A stretch of DNA of 64,000 nt from the NCBI GenBank assembly GCA_026018925.1, contig JAKSZU010000018.1:3628920-3692919 (forward strand). Direction: 5' to 3'. Position numbers and translations under genes: made by a program. The notes under the pieces are model-generated. The model was not told the origin of the DNA. It saw only the letters and a list, made by a program, of their open reading frames with translations, and did no database searches. The stretch comes from Tupaia tana (taxonomy: Eukaryota; Chordata; Mammalia; Scandentia; Tupaiidae). Positions 1 to 10,173 of this stretch are shown piece after piece; positions within the stretch are counted from its first letter, which is position 1, and each line of letters opens with the position of its first letter.

Positions 1-397
1 GACCCGGGGCCCCCGAGTAGTTGGGGGGACCTTCAGGGGTGCTGGGGCTCACAGCCAGTGAGTGGCTGCCGGAGAGATGGGGCTGAGGCCGGGGCTGATC
101 CTGGACACGTGGCCATGGCTCGCCTGCTCTGAGTCCCGAGTTCGGCATCCCGAATTTCAGCGTAAAACAGACCGTCGCTGACCCATCCACCTTCGGGACC
201 AGCACTGGCTGGCAGCTACCCCAGGCTAGGCCCAGCGAGGCCCGCAGCCCCGTCCCCCTCTGCACACACCACGGTCACTGGCCACCGAGGCGCCCTCCAT
301 GTCCCACGTGGCTGGTACCCCCTCAGGAGGAGAGCGGAGGGCAGTGACGTGCAGACGTCGAGCCAGTCTGTGCTGAGACCACAGCCCCGGCCTTCCA

Positions 398-455
398 GCT
401 GTAGGACTTTGGGCAAGTGACTTTCCCTCTCTGTACCTCAACTGCTTCAATCTAC
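398..455 (+). repeat. MIR-like relic
   Basis: It contains the typical MIR run of 'ctttgggcaagtgacttt' followed by a 'ctctctgtacctcaact' stretch, in the order expected on the plus strand. It is short and diverged. Confidence 0.55.
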
Positions 456-3407
456 TTCCCGAGATGCTGCAGTCGGGGAGGAAGCAGGGCCGAAGCTGAG
501 GTTGTGGAGGGCACGGGGCAGGTGCTCTGACCACCACCTGCCCTCGCCGTTGTCTGGGGGCCTCGCCGCGTCATCGGCACCCAGGGTGCACGCGATGGAC
601 TAAGCCCCTCCTCATCGCCAGCTCTGCCACCGAGGGCGACGACGCCGTTGCCGGGGTGGGCCCTGACTCCACTGTGCCTCTCCGGGGCCTCAGGCCCAGT
701 CCTCTTCCTGCTGCAGGCAGGGCCACCACTCTGCAGCAAGTCGCCTCCCACAGCGGGCCTCGGCCCCGCTCCTCTGCCCCCTCCCTCCCGGCCCCAGCCT
801 ACCAAGTGGAAACGGGAACCCGCACGGGTCCCGGCCCTGGCCCGGTTCAGCTGGGCCTCCACGCCACTCCGACAGGCAGCGGCCCCTCTCAAGGGAACCT
901 GACCGCAATCCTTCCCCCGGGTTCCACCCCAGCCCAGAGCAGGCAGCCTAAGAGCCACTAGGACCCGCAGGGCCCACCAGACCTCGACCTCTGGGCCGCC
1001 TCGGGCCCACAGCCCGCCCCCCAGCAGGAGCAGAAAGACCAGGGGTCAGGGCTCCGCTGTAACCCACCACCCACTCCCACCTACAGAGGGGAACGCTGAC
1101 ACCAAGACAGGTGACACCTTGCTGGAGGCCACCGCGGGCGCCGGGCCGGAGTGCAGGGCTTCTGATGGCCAGGGCTCAGTGAAAGGCCCCAGGGCCCAGT
1201 GCAGTCCCCTCTCCCACCTGACTCCGGCCGCAAGGCCCCCGAGACAGACCACAGCCTTCCATCCCTCCTCGCCTGCCCCTTGCTGCCCACAGCCCAGCCC
1301 AGGCCTCTGCCCAGCCCTCCTCCCAGCTCAGGTGGCAGCCCCACCCCCGCCCTCTCTGCCGCCCAGGACAGGACAGGGGCCTTTCCCAAGGCCTGCGGGA
1401 GCAGCCCACCCGCCAGCTCTCGCCCGCTGGGACCCTCTGGCAGCTCTGAGATAGGAGCACCTGGGCCCGCCTCCGTGGCTCTGACTTCACGGGCTGGGGT
1501 GCAGCCAGTCACCGGTGCTCTTAATTAAAATTGAGTGGCGTTGACTACATCGGGCATCCCAAACACTGCCCAGGGGCCAGCCCTGCCAACCCTTGGGCCC
1601 AAACCTGTTCCCACTCCAGGCAGAACAACTGTTCAGCAAGTCACCCTCGCACGCCCGGCCTTTGCATCGGCCCCATTCAGACTCAGAGAATCCTCTTCAG
1701 TCTTCAGGACTCAGCTTCATGGTCACCTCCCTCAGGGAGCCTTCCTGCACACACCGTTTCCCACGCCCGAAGGCTCCCAGTGGACCAGAGCTGGACCCTT
1801 TATGGCCCGCTCAAGCCTCCATGCCCTACAGGGCCAGGCCCCCAGGAACTCACACCCCTCCCAGCCGATGGGTGGGATCTGCACGCTGTCAGGGGGCCAG
1901 GCAGCGGAGCGGGGGGCAGGGCCCACAGCTGTGTCCCCAGACAGCACTGCCAGAAGCCCTCTCAAAACGTGTGCACCGAACTAGCTCATGTTCCTGACAA
2001 ACCGGCAGACATGGCGTGGGGAGCCCCCCGGTCCGTGCAGTCCTTGCTCCCTCAGCCACGTGCTCCTCCATGGGACAGACACTCGTGGCACACTCAGCCA
2101 TTATCACACACGGAATTTACAACCAGACCCTGGGAAGTCGGGCTCCTGGTCCTGACCCCATGAGACAGCCCGCCAGTAAGTAAGATGTTTTTCCAGCGGG
2201 TCGGACACAGCCTCGGAGTCAACACCGCACGCCAGTCAGCTGGACATGTACGGAGCACAGGCAACCGGACCCACGGACCGGCCTTCATCCTGAGCGGGGG
2301 ATCGAGCAAACCGCGCAGCGAGTCCAGGCCCCTTCAGCAATCGCCTCCCGGAGTGCCTTCTTGGAAAAGGAAGGCGAGTCCTGAAATGCTCTCCTGGGGG
2401 CAGAAGTACCCCTCTCAGCACCGTCCCCTGAGGGGGAAGAGGGACCTGAAAACCGAACACGGACTCTCCCAGCCAAGAAAACACGCCCAGAAGCTACAAA
2501 GCCTGCCAAAGACGCCAGCCAGAGTGGACCTCACCAAGCGGGCCCTGAGGGATCCAGGCAGAGGGGCCAGGAGGCTTTGCAGAGCCTGGCTGCTCGCCCA
2601 GCCCTGCCCCCTGCCTGGCTGCGTCCAGGGAGGGCTAAGTTTTGAAAACCTTTCGCCTTCACTTCCAGCTCCCCAGTCGCCCCAGTCCCCGGGGGCAGGG
2701 TTAGGACAGGGCACGTCTGGGAAGCTTACTCGTCCTGCGAGCAGATGGCGCCCACCACGCCAAGAAAAGCACAGGCCACCTGGGGGCGGTGGAGGCCAGA
2801 GCCCTGCCTCTTCCCAGCTGCTGCCAGTGCACCCAACCAGGCCCTGGGGCCTTCCAGAAATCCCCCCCGCCCAGTGGGCCCTGACCAGGTGTCCTGAGAG
2901 CCGGGCCCTGGGGAGGAGGGGCCGCGTGTGGGCAGAGAGCCGGGAACCGGGAAACAGAGGTGCGCCGGCCCTGACAGCCCGTGCTGATGGCTCTGCAGAC
3001 TCAGATGCCTGGGCGCCACGCAGAGGGCCAGCTGCAGCAGCAACACCTGTTTCCGGCGTGGAGGCCACGCCACCCCTGCAAGGGTCTGGGTGTGGCCAAG
3101 TCAAAAGCCGCCTGCCCCAATCACCAGAATGCTGCCTGAATGGCCCTGGGAGGGGGCCGCGGGCCTGCAAGCACCACCCACAGCACAGCACCCCACCTCA
3201 AGGGGAGCGGCTTCTCCCAGCAGAAGGCAGGCCCCAGCTGAGAGCCCACACGCGACAGTGCAGGGGCAAAAGCCGGGGGCCCCACTTACCGGCCAGGGAG
3301 ACACTGGTAGGGTGGTGGCAGCAGTCCCTGGGGGCCTCTCAGGCAAGTTCCAGTGGCTGGGGTGGGGCGGGGCGGGGTGAGCACAGACGGGGATTAAGAA
3401 TCAGTCT

Positions 3408-3596
3408 CGGGGGCCAGCAGATGGCATAGCAGTTACGTGGAGTCCCAGACGCCAGGCATGTGTGCGTGCATGCCCAATATCCCAGGAGGAGAATGGAAAA
3501 GGGATTATGGTGTGGCCATCCTTCCTGGGAGGTGATTTCTCACCCCCCCCCCCCCCAACACACATGCCCTAAGGCAAAAATCTTAAAAAAAGAAAA
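3408..3596 (+). repeat. tRNA-derived SINE (main family), internally deleted
   Basis: The head reads 'ggccagcagatggcatag', followed by the body landmarks 'gagaatgg', 'gtggccatcc' and 'ggtgatttctcac', then 'ccctaaggcaaaaatctt' and an A-rich tail. The tRNA B-box part is missing, and the body is interrupted by a C homopolymer at about 3541-3556. Confidence 0.8.
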
Positions 3597-3654
3597 GAGC
3601 ATTCTCCCCAGGGCACTGCACCTTCAGAGGCTGACGCCAGGGCCCATGCTGGGC

Positions 3655-3725
3655 CTGCTGCTGAGAGACCCTGGGCAAGGTGCCTAGCCTCCCCGGACCA
3701 GTCTCCTCATCTATGGACAAGGGAC
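3655..3725 (+). repeat. MIR-like relic
   Basis: The order 'gagaccctgggcaagg', then 'ctcctcatctatggac', is the diverged MIR core read on the plus strand. Confidence 0.5.
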
Positions 3726-4011
3726 AGCAGCCCCTGCACACTCGGGCACGCGAAGGCAGAGCAGAGCACAGCCCCAAGTGGGATGCGCCTGCAAGAGCCT
3801 CAGCTTCCGGCCTATGGTCCCAGCGCCAGCGCTGCCTCCAGCTCCGACAGGAAGGGAGGACGGCTCTCGGCTCAGAGCTGGCAGGGCGCAGGGGCGCACC
3901 AGCACCCGCAGGAGGAAAAGGGCTGCACACACCCAGCGCCCTCCTGCCAGCCAGGCGCTCCGGCCTGTCCCATAGCACTCAGTTCCCATCAGCCTCTGGA
4001 GGTCTTCCCTG

Positions 4012-4100
4012 CCCTTCTCCAGAGGTACAGCAACTGAGGCTCGGAGAGGGCAAGAATCGCACCCAGGTCACACAGCCAACTCCCAGTAGAAGGAAGATTC
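4012..4100 (-). repeat. MIR-like relic
   Basis: It contains 'caactgaggctcggagag' and 'aggtcacacagccaact', the MIR core read in reverse complement. It abuts the SINE that follows. Confidence 0.6.
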
Positions 4101-4116
4101 AGCACCTCTCCTTTCC

Positions 4117-4350
4117 CTTTATCTTTTTTTTTTTTTTTTTGATTTTTGCTATAGGTCACGTGCGCTCACCAGAGAGACAGAAAGCGAGAAACCATCCCCC
4201 AGGAGAGACGGCCACACTGCAATTCCTTCTCCTCTACTCTCCTCCTAGGATGCGGGGCACATACATACACGCGCCTGGCCTGAGTTTCAAGTCACCGGTC
4301 CGGGACTCAAACTGTCGGCAGGGAACCAGGTCACAGCAGGCGGTATAGAA
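4117..4350 (-). repeat. tRNA-derived SINE (main family)
   Basis: It opens with an oligo-T tract (the A-tail in reverse), then 'tttttgctatagg' and 'cagagagacagaaagcgag'. It closes with the tRNA-like head 'ccgggactcaaact' and 'caggcggtatag'. It is nearly full length. Confidence 0.85.
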
Positions 4351-4739
4351 TGAGGCTCTGGAACACGCCGTGTCCCCAGCTAAGTGGTTTCCCCGCAGCT
4401 GCCTCAAGCGCCCCTACTCACAGCCGCACCCCACACCCCACACAGATCACAGAGCCCTGTGCGAGAGCCAAGGAGTCAAGAGCGACCCCGGGAAACCAGG
4501 CTGCGAACCCTTACTACCTCCCCAGTTCTCACCTCCCTGGCCTCACCAGCTGCCCCTCCCAACAGTCCCTGCTGGGAGCCCCTCCTGTTCCCAGCTCCCG
4601 TGGACGTGTCCAGCTGTCCCCAAGCCCACGCTGACTCTTGGTCCCAGCTTCATCCCACTGTCTGCTTCCTGTACTTAGCCCTGCTGGACATGGCCTGTGT
4701 GGGCCCCCACCCCTGCACGCTGGCCCCGTGCTTGCTGCC

Positions 4740-4808
4740 AGATCCCCACCGTGTGGAACAGCGCCTGGCTCAGAGTCGGCGCTCAATAAATACTTGTTGA
4801 ATGAGTGA
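4740..4808 (+). repeat. MIR 3' end relic
   Basis: It contains 'cagcgcctggctcagag' followed by 'gctcaataaatacttgttg', the characteristic 3' end of MIR. The AATAAA here belongs to the repeat and is not evidence for a gene end. Confidence 0.7.
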
Positions 4809-7118
4809 GGAAGCCCGGCAGAGGGCTGCATTTCCGGCATTCTCCTGATCATAGGGCCAAGGCTGCTGGGAGCTGCTGCTGCTTTCTCTCCACCCAAGCG
4901 AGCCTGAGCCCTGCCCCGCTGGCCTGCCGCACGCGGGCCTGCCCCGCGGGCTCACCCGCACCTGGACAGTGGCTGCACAGCCCTGAGATACTGTTCCTGC
5001 TCCCTTCACCGGCGAGGCCAACCTCCACAGAGATGTCGAGGCCTGCAGTTCACTGCGAGCTCACTTCCCTTCGTGCCCGGGCACCTCCTGCCCAGGGAGG
5101 CTGCGTGTGCCCTGTGGCCTGCTATACTCACTCCCACGAACCCTGCCCCTTCCCGAGCTTGGCCCAAGCCCTCCCTCCCCCAGGCAATCTGACCAGCAGG
5201 GCTGGGGGTCTGGAGACGGAGGCTCCAGGCCCACCTCGCCTCCTCCTGGCTGTGTGACAGTCACCTAGTCATCCGACCTCTGAGTCTCGCTCTGCGCATC
5301 TATAAAGTGGGAATAAGGCCACCCAGGCCCCGGAAAGGAGCGCCCGGATGACTCACTCAAGGAGCTGTGCACGCGTCGGTACTTCCTCACCATGCGCGTG
5401 CTCACACTCAGGGCGGACACCAGCCTGCGCTCCGAGCACACCAGACTGCTGTCCACGCCCACTGCCGTGGGCCCAGGGACTCCGGCCGTCTTTGTTTTCT
5501 TGAGTTTCTGCCAGTCGGTGCCCACAGTTGGCATCGTACCGGCTCCCGACACCCGGGCGAATCAACAGGAGAAACCCCACCGGTCACAACGCTCAGCAGA
5601 AAACAGTCTGTTTGACTCACAGAGGCCTGAATACCCGGGGGCAGCATCCCCAGGCCCAGTGTCAGCACCAGCTGCACGTCGAGGGCCTTGCAGAGAATTG
5701 ACCCACGGCCCAGGAGGAGCTGCCCACAGGCCCGGGCTGACCTGAGGGTTCCCTAGGTGCCAAGCACTTGGCCTGGGTGTGCCTAATTTCCCCGGCCCAT
5801 GAATCCTCACAATGTTCCTGCGAGGCAGGGGCACACATTTCCACATCCTGGCCAGGAAACCGACACGCCGCCAGGACAAGAGATCCACTCGCAGGCTCTC
5901 CCGAGAGAAAGGGCAGAATGGGAGCCGGAGCCGGCGTCTGTCCTGCTCCAAACCCAGGCTCTCCTCCCAGTCCCAGCCCTTTCGGGAGCCGCAGCTCTGC
6001 CAGTTCCAGCAGTGGAGCCCGGGCTCAGGGCTGTGCCGGGAGCAAGAGCTGCTCCCAGCAAGGCCACCCCGCCAAGTCCACCGCCGACGTCAGCACAGCA
6101 TGACGGGAGGGCTGCACACCTGGGGGCAGGGGCGCAGGCACAGTGACGGCCGCTACGCAGACACCACCACGCGCGAGCAGGCGTCTTGCACACAGGCGCA
6201 CGCACGGGCACGAGGAAGAAGGGTCAGAGCTTTCAGACGCGGGACGGAACACCCATCCCCACCTACACACCCCGCGGGCCCTGGAGCGGCCACCCTCACA
6301 GCAGTTTGATGCAAACAAGCCAGTCTAACGGCCTTGGTGGGAATTAGGATCTCGGCCCCAGTGGCAGGACGGTGACTGCAGCTCACAGAGGGCTACTTCC
6401 CAGGCCCGCCGGGCAGGCCCTGCAAGCCAGATCCCAGGGAAACGGAGCCCGTCTGGCTCCTCCTGGGCAGGCGCCTTATAAACAGGAGACCCCCGCCCTC
6501 CTCTGGCATCGCTGACTTGCAGAGGAGAAAGAATCTTCCCGCCAGGGAAAGTGTGTTTAGGCCGCTGTCCCCCGAGTCCCACCCCCTGCATCCCACGCCC
6601 CCACATCTGGACCTGTTCCATCTGCTGTTTAGCAACCAGAGTCTCAAAGGAGAAGTGAGCTTGGGTGGAAAACTCTGGAAAAGCTTGGCCCGCGGAGCTG
6701 GAGCGGAGAACCCTGCCTCCAACGTGCTGCACACCGGGTATGCACGGACCTCTGTGTGACCTGCACCGCCAGGCTAATGACCAGCGTTATCAGGCGGACG
6801 ACAGACGTGCCCCGAACTTCCTCTGTTTGACAGATTCTGCTGCAAACACGCCCAAGTTCAGGCCCATGCCTGCTGTTGTCGGCAGTGCCCTATTCTTCCA
6901 GAAGACCGTTCCTGATCCCCAGAGCCTCTGACCTCCCATCCATGCCTCCAAAGTCTGTCAGGCCAATGAATGACCTAGCACCAGCCCAATGACCCAAGGA
7001 GGACACCTCCTGATGGAACCGGTGAAAACATTTTCAGAGAAACAGGAAAAAAAGAAAAAGCTCTCCCCTTTCCCCGCAAGGACTTCACACACAGGCTCTA
7101 AGATGAGCTGAGAAGTGC

Positions 7119-7127
7119 TGCTTACCT
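7119..7127 (-). other. 5' splice donor of the long exon
   Basis: Read on the minus strand, the junction is AATGAAG|GTAAGCAG, a strong U2-type donor. It falls in phase 0 after a Lys codon. The ORF has no meaningful content beyond it, so it is the likely exon end. Confidence 0.8.
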
Positions 7128-9417
7128 TCATTGCCGCAGCCGCCAGGGAGCTCCAGCCCACAGGTCCCTGGCGGTGGAGCCCCTGGCCTGCACACACCAG
7201 GGTCCCGCAGTCCACACAGGCCCCAATGATCAGCTGCTGCCCGTCATCCACCAGCAAGCTGTGGCTCGCCCTCAGGGTGTACAGGAACAGGGGCAGCCGG
7301 GCCACGCGCACGGACTTCAGCCCCAGACAGCGCTTCTTCTCCTGCTGGCAGAAGAAGCACACGAACGTCTCCACCTGGTACTGCCGAGACCAGGCGCTGA
7401 CAGCGTGGTGGGCACTGCGGGCCTCGTGCTGCAGCCACTGGCCCAGCAGGTCGTGGTAGCAGAGCACGCAGGTGGCCACGAGGCCCGTGGAGTCCGCAGG
7501 CCTGGCGCGCGGGGCGGGCGGGTACACGGTGAGGAAGGGGAAGAAGGGCTCCTTCTCGCCCAAGCGGCTGGCGGGGTTCACGTTGAGCTGGAACTCCTTG
7601 CCGGGGCCCAGCTCCGCCCCGCAGATGTAGCAGATGGACGGGGGGCCGCCCTGGGCCGACCCGGGCAGCTCGGAGAGGGCAGGCTCGGAGGCGGAGAAGG
7701 CCTGGTGGTACCTGCCCAGGAAGCCCTGCACAGAGGTGATGAGGGCCTCGTTGCGGCAGGCCCGGTACAGGGCCCAGAGGTCCTCCAGGACACTGAAGCA
7801 CTTGGGGCAGCTGCGGACCTCGCAGTGCTTGTTGGGGCCCCGCGCGTTGGGCGGACAGGGCAGCAGGCTGAGGAAGGGGAAATGCATGACGTTCCTGGCG
7901 CTGCCGTTGAGGGCCCTGGAGGGCACCGCGCGGGCATCCGGGGTGCAGTCCTCTCCGCAGAGGTAGCAGGCCTCCCGCAGGGCCCCCGCGGCTGGGCCCA
8001 CTTCCCGGGGGAGCCGCCTGCCCTTGGCGGCCATGCCAGGCGCGTGGCTGTTCAGGGGCACCACGTACAGCCGCTGCAGGACGGGCACGCCGGCCAGCTC
8101 GAAGCTCTGCCACTGCTGCATGAGCGAGGAGAAGCAGCAGGGGCACACCAGGGTGCTGCCCGCCTCGCTGATGGGTTGCGCCCCAGGGGGTGGGCTGTGC
8201 AGCCACAGGAAGGGGAAGAAGGGGGCCTGGGCCAGCCGCTCCTGCTTCTGCACGTGGACCTGGTGCTGCGAGGCCGGGGACAGCGCCACGCCGCAGATGT
8301 AGCAGCACAGGCTCTCCGGCGGGACCTCCTGGCCCTCCCGGCGTGCCCTGGGGACACGGCCACCATTTTCCTTCTCTTTAGGGCCACAGGGCCCTGGGAA
8401 AGGGTGCTCCTTGTGGTCCTCTTCCTCGCTGGTGATGTTGATGTCACTGTCCTCTGACGTGCAGTGGCCCCCCAGCGGTATGCTCTCCCGGGGCTGGGCG
8501 GCCCTGTCAGAGGAGGCTCCCTTGGTGCCATCTGCAGGGGGTGCCTGCACCGGGGAACCTGGCCAAGGGTCCTGAATGCCCCTCAGGACGCTGGCCCGGG
8601 CATCAGGGACCCAGTGCCTCCCAACTGCCTTCCGCCGGCGTCTAATGCCCGTCTTGGGCTCCCCTTCCGAGGGGAGCTTCAAGGGTACCCCCTCCTCCTC
8701 CACATCCCCCTGCACCGGGGGCTCTGTGTCCTGTCCTGAAAGGTGTCCCGCTGGCAGTCCCCACTCCTGGCAGCGACCCCCGCGAGGCCCTGGCCCCAGC
8801 GTGGCCCGTGGCGTTGGTGCCCCGTCCTGGTGGGGGCTGGCGGCGTCCCGCGTGGCCGGGTCGGGCTCGGACAGGGGGTCGGTGTCCGACAGCTCCGACA
8901 GCTCGGAGTCTCTTGTGTCCTCGGCAGTCGCGCGGGGCCCAGAGTCGCCGCAGTCGTCGTCGTCGTCGCCGGCGGCGCTGCCCAGTGCGTAGGCGACGTT
9001 CCACTCGCGCGGGGCCCCGGCGCCCCCGCGGCGCCCGCCGGCGCCCGCGTCGCACTGGTGGGGCCGCTTGAGCCAGTACATGCGCTTGTCCACCGGCGTG
9101 CGGGCGCGCTCGAAGGCCGCCCACTGCTCGCCCAGGAAGCAGCGGCACACGGCGCACACCAGCACGCAGCCGTCGGCCGGGGACAGCTCGCGCGCGCCGG
9201 GCGCCGGCTCCTGCTGCTGCAGGAACGGGAAGAAGGGCTGCGCCGGGGCCCCCGCGCCCGCCGCCGGCTGCTTCACCTGCAGCTTCAGCTCCTTGCCGCG
9301 CCCGATGCCGCCGCCGCAGATGAAGCAGGAGAGCGGCGCGCCGCCGCCCGCCGCCCGCTCGCCCACCGCTGCCATGAGCCGCTGCTTGCGGGAGACCGGC
9401 GCCGGCCGCCCGCTCAT
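7126..9417 (-). CDS. GSE1: 5' coding exon with five CxxC/FPFL modules, probable N-terminal extension of GSE1
   Basis: The open frame is 764 codons from ATG at 9417, with G at -3 in a GCGGCC context. An upstream in-frame stretch to about 9540 has no other ATG. The next Met is codon 15. The exon ends ...Ala-Met-Lys at 7126, directly followed by a GTAAGC donor in phase 0; reading through gives only 55 more unremarkable residues to a stop at 6958. Five modules repeat a CxxC pair, an FPFL-type core, a second CxxC pair and (modules 1-4) a nearby Trp: C31/C34-FFPFL(62-66)-C88/C91; C372/C375-FFPFL(400-404)-C425/C428; C484/C487-FPFL(513-516)-C537/C540; C596/C599-FFPFL(625-629)-C650/C653; C687/C690-LPLFL-C734/C737. 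Residues about 125-365 form an acidic, Ser/Pro-rich linker with D151-155. Zinc binding is inferred from the Cys spacing. The GSE1 symbol is inferred from position beside CIBAR2, orientation, and the Met-Lys phase-0 end, which matches my recollection that GSE1 begins Met-Lys-Gly. The rest of the gene would lie outside the window. Confidence 0.62.
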
Positions 9418-9960
9418 GGCCGCCCGCCCGCCGGGCCCCGCGCCCTCAGCGCCCGCCCGCGCCGCCGCCGCGCCCAACTTGGACCATGTGTGCGCGCCGC
9501 AAAGTTTGGCGGCGGCCGGCCGGCGCGGGCGCGGGCGCACCGAGGCTCACGCCGGCGCCCCCCGGGCCTGCAGGGCCCCCGGCGGCGGCGCAGGCAGAGG
9601 CGGCGCCGCGGCGAGCGCGCCCGGAACGCGGCGGCGGCGGCGGCGGCGGCGGGCCCCGGCGGCTGGGGCGGCCGCATGTGCGAGCTCCGGCGCCTGCCAA
9701 AGCGTCGGGTCATTTAATTGGGGAGGAGGGAGGCGGGGCGGGGCGGGCGCGGAGGGGGGAGGCGGCGGGCGGGGCGGGGCGGGGAGTCCCTCCCTCCGCG
9801 CCCGCCCCTGCGCCCGCCCTCCTCCGCCCTCGCCCCCTCCCGCGGCCCAAACTGCGCACAATAGCTAGCCTGCTCCTCTATCTATTTTGTGTCCAGAGCC
9901 CGGCCGCGCAGTGATTCATCGCCCCAATTAGGGGCTCTCTCGGCGCGCCGGCACAAGCCG
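8850..9960. promoter_or_regulatory. CpG island and likely promoter/first-exon region of the minus-strand gene
   Basis: CpG density rises sharply here and spans the start codon at 9417. GC-box-like GGGCGGGGC runs lie at about 9730-9785. There is no clear TATA box. A dispersed, CpG-type promoter firing to the left is inferred, with the TSS probably between about 9450 and 9850. The plus-strand open frames in this block are antisense shadows of the exon. Confidence 0.75.
9718..9792 (+). repeat. G-run tract with quadruplex potential
   Basis: There are more than eight runs of three or more G in about 75 bases on the plus strand, such as 'ggcggggcggggcgggcg', immediately upstream of the minus-strand exon. 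The G-rich strand is the template strand for that gene. Confidence 0.7.
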
Positions 9961-10130
9961 TCTAGAAGGGTCTCCTCGGGGACCGCCGAGGCCCATCAGC
10001 GGCTAGAGCTGCTCTTTAAGTAAAGGTCAAGCGGGACGCGGGAGGAGCCAGGTAAGGACGGCCGGGCCCTGGAGACAGGAGCCCTGCAGGAAGGGCAGCC
10101 TGGGCCCAAGGAGGCCGCTGCCGGTTGCGC

Positions 10131-10173
10131 AGGGGCAGGGGCAGGGGCAGGGGCGGCCCGGCGCTGCCCTGCC
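10131..10173. repeat. short GGGGCA tandem repeat forming a hairpin
   Basis: Four GGGGCA-type hexamers are followed, after a short spacer, by CTGCCCCTGCCCC. This is the exact reverse complement of 13 bases of the array, so the block can fold into a GC-rich stem-loop. Confidence 0.75.

Larger units (their letters stand above)
1..7125 (-). other. probable GSE1 intron (partial), downstream of the 5' coding exon
   Basis: This stretch lies downstream, in minus-strand terms, of the splice donor at 7125. If the exon assignment is right, it is the start of a very long first intron. I see no convincing exon. Many open frames exist on both strands, but they follow from GC richness and stop scarcity and show no recognisable domains. 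The recognised contents are SINEs at about 3408-3596 and 4117-4350 and several MIR-like relics. The rest (about 470-3400 and 4810-7120) is unique sequence in which I recognise nothing. Confidence 0.5.

Noticed and set aside
2185..3429. 414-codon plus-strand open frame
   Set aside because: Its composition is GC-driven and dominated by Pro/Arg/Gly/Ser, with a comparable frame on the opposite strand. It ends by running into a SINE and shows no domain.
4780..4800. AATAAA as a poly(A) signal
   Set aside because: It lies inside the conserved 3' end of a MIR element, where this hexamer is part of the repeat.
7174..9868. Long plus-strand open frames across the CpG island
   Set aside because: They are antisense shadows of the minus-strand coding exon, which has the repeated Cys modules and a proper donor.
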